Below, piece by piece: positions 57,901-64,000 of a DNA stretch of 64,000 bases (position 1 is the first letter of the stretch; the number at the start of each line of letters is the position of its first letter). The notes under the pieces are model-generated. The model was given only the letters and a program-made list of their open reading frames with translations. It searched no databases and was not told the DNA's origin. Location: the NCBI GenBank assembly GCA_963853835.1, contig OY970825.1:32685670-32749669 (forward strand). The letters are read 5' to 3'. This stretch comes from Calendula officinalis. Taxonomy: Eukaryota; Streptophyta; Magnoliopsida; Asterales; Asteraceae. The translations under genes and the position numbers were made by a program.

Positions 57901-59631
57901 TTATTCAATTTTGCAGTGTGCTCTTGCTGCTATTGTAATCTCTGCTGTAATTGGGCTGGTCAGTATATAATACTAAATCTGATTTCTAAAATTCATTTAT
58001 AATCATAATCTGTTTTTTTTTTTTTTAATCAGACCCTAATTCTTTATTTTGTTTGTTAAAGGTGGATTATGATGAGGCTATACTTTTATGGCGGGTAGAT
58101 AAAAAAGATTTTTTTCTTTGGGCAGTTACTGGTGCAACAACATTGTTCCTCGGGATCGAAATTGGTGTTCTTGTCGGGGTATATTAAAATTAAACATAAA
58201 TTATTTGCAAAGTTTAAGAACAAAAATGAAAAAAAAACACTAATCTAATTGACCATTTGGTGGTTTAATATGTAGGTTGGTTTATCTCTTGCTTTTGTGA
58301 TCCATGAATCAGCAAATCCACATATTGGCAAGCTTGTTATATTTATTGTTTCTATAAAAATGTTTATTCATTTAATTATAAATTTTAATAATTGCAGCTG
58401 TTTTGGGTCGACTTCCTGGGACCACTGTCTATAGAAACACCCAACAATACCCAGAAGCATATACATATAATGGCATTGTAATTGTTCGAATCGATGCACC
58501 TATATATTTTGCCAATACGAGTTATATAAAAGACAGGTGAAAATCATGGAATTATACTCTTAATTAGATAGTATTTATTTTATTTTTTTCATTTTTTGCT
58601 AAATAACCTGTAAAACATCAGGCTTCGGGAGTATGAAATTGTGGTTGACCAATCTAGCAAACGTGGACCAGAAGTTGAAAGAATATATTTTGTAATTTTG
58701 GAGATGGCACGTAAGTTTTTTTATTATTTTATAATTTTTTTCTCCAATTTAATACTCACATACTTATACTTTTATACTGATTTAGATTCATGTGATCATG
58801 ACTTTTTCAGCTGTTACTTACGTTGACTCTAGTGCAGTTCAAGCACTAAAAGAATTATATCAAGAATACAACTCAAGAGACATCCAGGTACGTACACAGT
58901 CTTCCTATTTTTCGCAATATAAATCCTTATTTTTCTAATAAAATATATGCCAAAAATATATTTTAGTACACTGAACTGGTTGATAGTGTCTTCTACTACC
59001 ATGAACTATTAAAAGTGCAGAATGGTATACTGAACATGGAAATTATTGTCAGTTTAGTACCCTGACTCACTAATTTGATCTTGAATCCTCACGTCATTTG
59101 CTTCTAATTTCAATATATTGAGATGAACTTTATTTTTTAGTTCGTCAAAAGTTATAAGGGAAGTAAATAATATAAGAAAACGCAATCAAATTATTGAGTC
59201 AAAGTATTAACTTGATAATTACTGCAAGTTCACGGTATCATGTTGCATCTTTAATAGTTTATGGTGGTAGAGGATCCGGTCAACCAAGTTCAGGGTACTA
59301 AAATGCATTTTGGCCTAAAATATACGTTAATAAAAAAATTTGATTGTAGATTGCTATTGCAAACCCGAACAAAGAAGTACTATTAACACTAGCAAATTCT
59401 GGATTAATTGAGCAAGTAGGTAAAGAATGGTGTTTTGTGAGAGTGCATGATGCTGTTCAAGTTTGCCTACAACACGTCCCTAAATTTCCTGAATCCGATA
59501 AAAAATCCACCTTTTTAGAAAGATTAGGAACACGAATAAAAGAGGACTTATCAACATCTCAAATGGAATCGGGTGAAAAGTTCGATTCCAACCCACAACT
59601 CGAACCATTGCTGTCAAGGAAATCTCACTAA
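54995..59631 (+). CDS. SULTR4: Tonoplast-type sulfate transporter, SULTR4 family, 17 exons
   Basis: Releases sulfate from the vacuole by proton co-transport (SLC26/SulP family). Exons: 54995-55303, 55947-55995, 56133-56331, 56429-56597, 56737-56802, 56897-57004, 57143-57250, 57349-57414, 57503-57563, 57677-57804, 57917-57958, 58062-58178, 58276-58327, 58398-58536, 58622-58710, 58811-58887, 59350-59631. They give 686 aa, matching Arabidopsis SULTR4;1 (685). Seen: VKVIPFQHPYDG, VGIMLVPQSMSYAKLAGLQP, FGSSRQLAVGPVALVSLLVS, SHSVISGFTTASAFVIGLSQ, ESVGIAKALAAKN, FFSAYPSTGSFSRSAVN and ESANPHIAVLGRLPGTTVYR. The C-terminal STAS domain includes FVILEMAPVTYVDSSAVQAL. Introns 8 and 13 start with GC. The start at 54995 is preferred to an in-frame ATG 12 codons earlier because family members begin MEI/MSYAS. 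No lesion. Confidence 0.95.
58945..59316. mobile_element. Fold-back MITE in SULTR4 intron 16
   Basis: TATTTTAGTACACTGAACTGG at the left is mirrored by CCAAGTTCAGGGTACTAAAA at the right, with further pairing (TTTAGTACCCTGAC, GGTATCATGTTGCA). It accounts for most of the unusually long last intron and leaves the splice sites intact. Confidence 0.75.
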
Positions 59632-59639
59632 TTATTATA

Positions 59640-60325
59640 TATACTACTATTCATTTGTATTGAAGTTGAAATGTATTCTTGTGAGCCCAACAAATTCTTG
59701 ATGATCATGATGATTCTTTATAGGGTTTTTTTTGTAAGTTATTGTGTTGTGTGTTTTGATGATCGTTGGTGTATATTCACAATCTGTTATTTTTGTAATT
59801 AAACAATATTTTTTTTTAATAAAATATTATGTATGATTCATGAAACAGGTACCCGCATAAAGTAGCGGCTAATTATTATCTTTCGTATCATTGTATAAAC
59901 GGCTTAAACTGAATTTGTACAAATTGAACAGGTTGGATAAAATGTTCAACTTATTCTATCATTCATCCATAGCAAAAGTAACACACATCTTTTCATAATA
60001 AGCCACTGTCTTAGTTGAATCTTGAAATCTTTCTATTCAGGAAAAATCTCAAGTTCATTATAATGTAGATTTTATTGATTCCCTTAGACATTTTTTTTCA
60101 ACCACACTTTTGCTAGAGATTTTTCCAAAAGAATTATGACTTGAGTCTTTCTACTCTCAGATAAGAGTATGATTATATAGATCTTATATTTTCTATACTA
60201 TTAATTTGGCTGGATTAGATGTATTGCTGTTGTAGTCTTCTATTACTCTTTGTATAGGTCGTGGTATAATAATTGAAACCTAACATGGATTTTTTTTTTT
60301 GAAGGCAATTATTTTGATTAATTTG
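59640..60325. other. Downstream region of SULTR4
   Basis: A+T-rich, no gene recognised. A candidate poly(A) region with several AATAAA-like words lies at 59800-59830. Confidence 0.4.
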
Positions 60326-60378
60326 ATCCCACATCGGTGATTGAGTAAAAAGAAAGATAATGTGTAGGAGTATAAATA
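60326..60378 (+). promoter_or_regulatory. snRNA-type promoter motif (USE plus TATA)
   Basis: ATCCCACATCG matches the plant upstream sequence element RTCCCACATCG and is followed about 35 bp later by TATAAATA (60371-60378). That spacing is the Pol II type used for U1/U2/U4/U5; Pol III genes have about 25 bp. No known snRNA sequence follows. Similar USE/TATA pieces are scattered in plant genomes as repeats. Confidence 0.5.
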
Positions 60379-60394
60379 GATGGTATATGGCTAG

Positions 60395-60595
60395 CAGGAA
60401 AGATTGCCTTAAACTAATGAGTAAGGAAAACAAAGCGAGCGGTGAGAGCCGGTCGCCGCGTAAGTGATGGCCGACCAATGGTCGGTTATTTGCGCACGAA
60501 TTTATGGAGGGGTTATAGGCTGGCCGAGTGTTGACGCTGCTTACTTTTGCAGAACTCACTTGTGCGGGCCTCCCTAAACCCACCCCCCTAATACC
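60395..60595 (+). other. GC-richer stretch after the USE/TATA motif
   Basis: Holds a perfect hairpin CCGACCAATGGTCGG (about 60472-60486) and ends near GGGCCTCCCTAAACCC. It could be a non-coding RNA or a retroelement end; I cannot assign it. Confidence 0.25.
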
Positions 60596-61050
60596 TTAGT
60601 TTCTTAAATTTATCTTTTAATCCCAATGGCCAAATTAATTCAAACAATTTATCATTTAATTGGAAAGTTTTAAATTAAAAGCAATTAATTTCAATATAGT
60701 GGTTTTTTATTTAATCTAAAAATTCTTGAGAACAATCTGATTTACAACACCTGCTTGCAACTAACAAGTGCAAATTTGCATTTTGTCTTTTACAATTTAC
60801 CTAGAAAGTATGTATTAGTAAGATACAATTTGTTAAACTTCTTTGAAGCACAATTAAACTTAATTCGTTTCTTTGGTAAGTTTTCAGATTTGGAACCAAT
60901 ACAACAGATTTGTATTAACCATTACCGAAACAAAATTACATACGAAAATCATCATTGTATCAAGTTTTAATATCTAAATATTTTTCTAGCTTTTTATGTC
61001 TATGAATGCGTGTTTAACAATTATTTGACAAACACCTATACTATCTTTAC
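60596..61050. other. A+T-rich sequence
   Basis: Nothing recognised. Confidence 0.4.
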
Positions 61051-61051
61051 T

Positions 61052-61150
61052 AGGGGTGAGCGTGGTGCATGAACCTAACTAAAACCAAAAATGAAAATCA
61101 AAAAACCGAACCGGTTACATGTTTTTGGTTTTTGTTCGGTTCAGTTTTAT
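61052..61150 (+). repeat. hAT-type repeat end
   Basis: TAGGGGTGAGCGTGG followed by AAACCGAACCGGTT-type words. This is a frequent short plant repeat, related to the one at 10882. Confidence 0.4.
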
Positions 61151-61210
61151 TTTTTTTAGCCCAAAGCTCAACCTTATCCATAGACTGAAATCAAACCGAA
61201 AGCGATAGAA

Positions 61211-61564
61211 ATGAAACCGAAAATGATGGATTTTCAAAACGGAAAACCAAAAAGATTACATGTTTCAGTTCAATTTTTTCGGTCAAAATACTCACTCCTA
61301 CTTTACACACAAACCTTATCTTGTACTAAATATTTTGGGGATACGAGATCTTATGAATATAGGGGTTACGCTAAAATGAGATCTTATGAATATAGGGGTT
61401 ACGCTAAAATGAGCCTAAGTTGGTGGATCAGGGCTTTGTTTCAGGCCGATACCAGTCAAATCGAAACTTGTGACGAGGAGAAGTGGAGAACGCCCTTAAA
61501 CTGTTTCAGGCTTGAAAACGCAGATGATCAAGACCAAAAAATGTTGTATTTAATGAGTTACTAG
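61211..61564 (+). other. Unassigned ORF (117 codons) with an in-frame duplication
   Basis: Contains an exact tandem duplication of 33 bp (61345-61377 and 61378-61410) that encodes RSYEYRGYAKM twice. The C-terminal part, with FQADTSQIETCDEEKWRTPL and ENADDQDQKM, has the composition of a real protein and higher GC than its surroundings, so it may be an exon copied from a host gene. No family is recognised and no promoter is seen. Confidence 0.3.
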
Positions 61565-61570
61565 CATTTT

Positions 61571-61903
61571 AAGTTTTTATTTCCTCCGTTTTCGGACTTT
61601 GTTTGTGGGTTATTATCCGGCCTTGTCTTTTTAGGCCTATTTGAAATTATGAGTTTATTTTGTTTGTTTCACATTCAAAATTCGCAATATTTATTGTTTA
61701 ATAGATGTACGTACGTTCAATATGAAATTCTAAGATTTCATTGTAATTTTTAACATATACTGTGTTTAGGACTTTCTTCGTGGGTTATTTGTATTTCAAG
61801 TTTTTATTCCCTCAGTTTTGGACTTTGTTTGTGGGTCATTATTCGGCCTTGTCTTTTTAGGCCAATTTCAAAGTATAAGTTTATTTTTGTATGTTTAATA
61901 ACT
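61571..61903 (+). repeat. Direct repeat, two ~105-bp copies
   Basis: Copies at 61571-61675 and 61800-61903 share GGACTTTGTTTGTGGGT and GGCCTTGTCTTTTTAGGCC and are about 85% alike. The 125 bp between them is unique. Possibly the untranslated tail of the unassigned ORF after a local duplication. Confidence 0.7.
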
Positions 61904-63550
61904 TTGTTGAATGTTTTGTCCTATTAATTATAGCGCGCTGTTGACACTAAAACTTGTGGGACTCATGCACATATTATTGGTGGTTCATTAACTTTATTTG
62001 AGAATAGACCTAAAAATTGGAGAATTAACGAAATGACAACAGGGGTGTCAATTTTGACACTATACGAACCCGACGCCATAGATTTGGGTTGAGTCCAAAT
62101 GGGCTGGGTCTTAAATAGGTCGATAAGACTAACTCGTTTAATAAACATGTTAAGTTACAATTGAGCTTTCCAGTCCGTTTAAGTATACAAATGTAAATAA
62201 GATATTTAAGTTACTAGTATAATTTCATTTACTCTTTATGTATTTACGTTTATCATGTAATTCTTAACATATACTATGTTTTTCTAAGTTTATGTCTTAA
62301 TATTATCATATACTCAGCAAAATATTCTGACTCTTACATTTTAATATTTACCTTGTACATTTTTAGAATTTTAATGGAGATCGTAAACAGGTTAACACAA
62401 CTAACATGTGTAATTAAAGGGCCAGGTTAGGGTAGGACTTTTCAACACGATTAATTAGATGGGCCGGGTTAGAGTTTGGATATATAATTGTATGTGTCTA
62501 TTTGATATAGATGTCACTAGTTTATATTGAAAACAGTACAAACACTAGGAAATTTAATATTCTTGATCAATTTGTTAATGCCTTTCTTGGCTGATTGTGA
62601 CACAATTTGCAAAAACATTTAGTGCTTGCTAGCTAGTTGCTACCGTATACTCCAAATTTTTGTGAAGGAATAATCAAGATTGATGATTACAACTTCACAC
62701 GGTACCAAAAGAGCCAAAACGAGCACAATTTGGGTTAGATAAGGCTTAGCCGATATGGACCAGTGTCGAACCAAATTGAGGAATATGCAAGTATTTTGTG
62801 GTTGTAGGTTAATACTTATTTAAGATAAGGTCATCCTTCACAACATGTAATGTAAGGGTGTTTTCACCTCTCATTTGACTGTATCTATGTATGTACATAT
62901 AATTGGTAAGTTGCAAAAGTGGTCCCTATACTTTTGTTCGTTCAACTTTCGGTTTTCTGTCGGTATCTATGTGATGTTTCATATGTTCTTTTGTGTGATC
63001 CAAGTTTGTAATTTGTCGATTTGTGATGAATATGGTCTATGTTTCAATTATATTATATGAGATTTATGCATAGTTAAAAATGCTACATTTGATCTAGACT
63101 ATCTGACATGTGTTCATTATGTTTCAACCGTCGATTTCGCTATTAGTCTGTCTAGGAGAATTAATTCTATTCAAAATCGCCCTTTAATTCGTTGTAAGAT
63201 TACATATATAATCTAGAAACCGCTAAACGGTTGGATGACCTAGACGGGACTATGAAAATCTGACATTTTACATCTTCCAAATAAATAAGTTGAGTTGTGA
63301 ATGCTCAAATTTGGTCAAAGCAGTTGTTGAGTTCAAACGAAAGAAGTTACAACTTTACACACCAAATTACATGAGCAATAGGTATTACAACTTTTAAATT
63401 TCTCTATCAAGCTGCATGAAAGAGATTTCGGGAAGTTCACAGAAAAATTATTGCTAATTGGGCGAAGTGAGTAGCAAAAATATTCTGATAAAAGACGTTC
63501 ATCAGTAATATCAATATATCATCATGACTCTCTAAGTCATACGCGGTAAC
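61904..63550. other. Intergenic sequence, no gene recognised
   Basis: Contains GGGCTGGGTC/GGGCCGGGTT words near 62100 and 62460, typical of hAT-derived plant repeats, and otherwise A+T-rich anonymous DNA. Short ORFs are not supported. Confidence 0.4.
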
Positions 63551-63559
63551 ATTACCAAA

Positions 63560-64000
63560 CCAAATACGACGAGTAGTGGAACCTGGGCCAAGCCTTAGGC
63601 CTCTCCCAACCGTTACCCATCAGTAAACCCATCAGTAGCGCCACGTCATCACATCCTTACTGACACGCTACTGACACGGTCGTGCCAACCATAACCCATC
63701 ACTAACCCATCACTAACCCATCTATATAATATTATTATAAAACAAATAAAGAAAAAAAGATAAAAAAGAATCTTGTTTAAGTTTTGATGCACATGGTACA
63801 AGCATTTAAAATCTAAACCCCCTTCCCTTCCCTCTTCCCCTCCCCCTTTCCCTGCCACACCCCATTGACGCCTCTCTCCTCCCGTCGTGACAAGGATGAG
63901 TTTCTACTGACGTGGCCCTCGACGGGTTGGTGCCAACGGCATCCTTGCTTGACGGGTTCAAAATGGGTGTTGACGGCTTGTTGACAGCTTGTTGACGCTT
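63560..64000. repeat. Repeat with CCCATCAGTA/GACGGGTT words, cut by the window edge
   Basis: ACCCATCA(G/C)TA is repeated five or more times at 63615-63722. GCGCCACGTCA near 63640 and TGACGTGGCCC near 63910 are inverted counterparts, and GGTGCCAACGG near 63930 also occurs at 19068. This looks like one end of a DNA transposon or MITE. Confidence 0.4.

Noticed and set aside
60515..60560. TGGCCGAGTGTTG resembling a tRNA A box
   Set aside because: No B box or T arm and the presumed anticodon stem does not fold with a seven-base loop.
60565..60595. CCCTAAACCC downstream of a USE/TATA promoter as a telomerase RNA template
   Set aside because: The template-like word lies about 200 bp after the TATA box, USE-TATA spacing is Pol II-like, and plant telomerase RNA landmarks were not recognised.

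Overview
This is a nuclear plant window: genes with GT-AG/GC-AG introns and an A+T-rich background. The retroelement families, above all the third ORF of a Sirevirus-like copia element, resemble those I know from Asteraceae. That family-level placement is an inference, not a database result. Three host genes are complete and can be spliced in frame: a minus-strand HEXO1-type beta-N-acetylhexosaminidase (11595-14943, 15 exons, 556 aa), a plus-strand MTP11-type manganese CDF transporter (50709-52989, 6 exons, 405 aa) and a plus-strand SULTR4-type sulfate transporter (54995-59631, 17 exons, 686 aa). A fourth locus (about 10092-10310, minus) holds only the leader and first coding exon of an RPL23A-like ribosomal protein gene. 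RPL23A, HEXO1 and MTP11 are neighbours in the Arabidopsis duplicate blocks At2g39450-39460 and At3g55260-55280, so this looks like the same ancestral block pulled apart by transposons.

Layout. 1-5231: 3' part of a Sirevirus-like copia element (RNase H end, motif-rich spacer with its own TATA box, env-like third ORF, 3' LTR). 5236-9900: fold-back MITEs, a minus-strand copia LTR with decayed internal sequence, A+T-rich repeats and a copia fragment. 10092-14943: RPL23A first exon and HEXO1. 15044-18770: an L1-type LINE in the HEXO1 promoter, itself split by a gypsy solo LTR. 19060-31371: a Myb-like PIF/Harbinger-type ORF split by a 10.8-kb Mutator-like element (19668-30435). That element carries a MURA transposase, a plant-mobile-domain gene, a Ulp1-like gene, a small two-exon gene and a 277-bp satellite array. 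31360-48186: an old gypsy LTR split by a young gag-only gypsy element (31925-39940) and a young copia element with decayed coding (40238-47621). 48187-49205: 3' end of another LINE. 49643-59631: MTP11 and SULTR4. 59640-64000: mostly anonymous DNA with short repeats and a snRNA-type promoter motif.

How parts work together. In the Mutator-like element, copies of one GC-rich motif (core CCCCGAGGCCGGCTT) lie upstream of all four gene starts and in both terminal inverted repeats, which suggests shared control or transposase binding. The two young LTR elements lack working pol but have near-identical or identical LTRs, so they must have been copied in trans. The related gypsy LTRs carry palindromes that share a CGGCG centre while their arms have changed and stayed self-complementary. 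All splice models rest on reading frame and remembered family conservation; no alignment was run.
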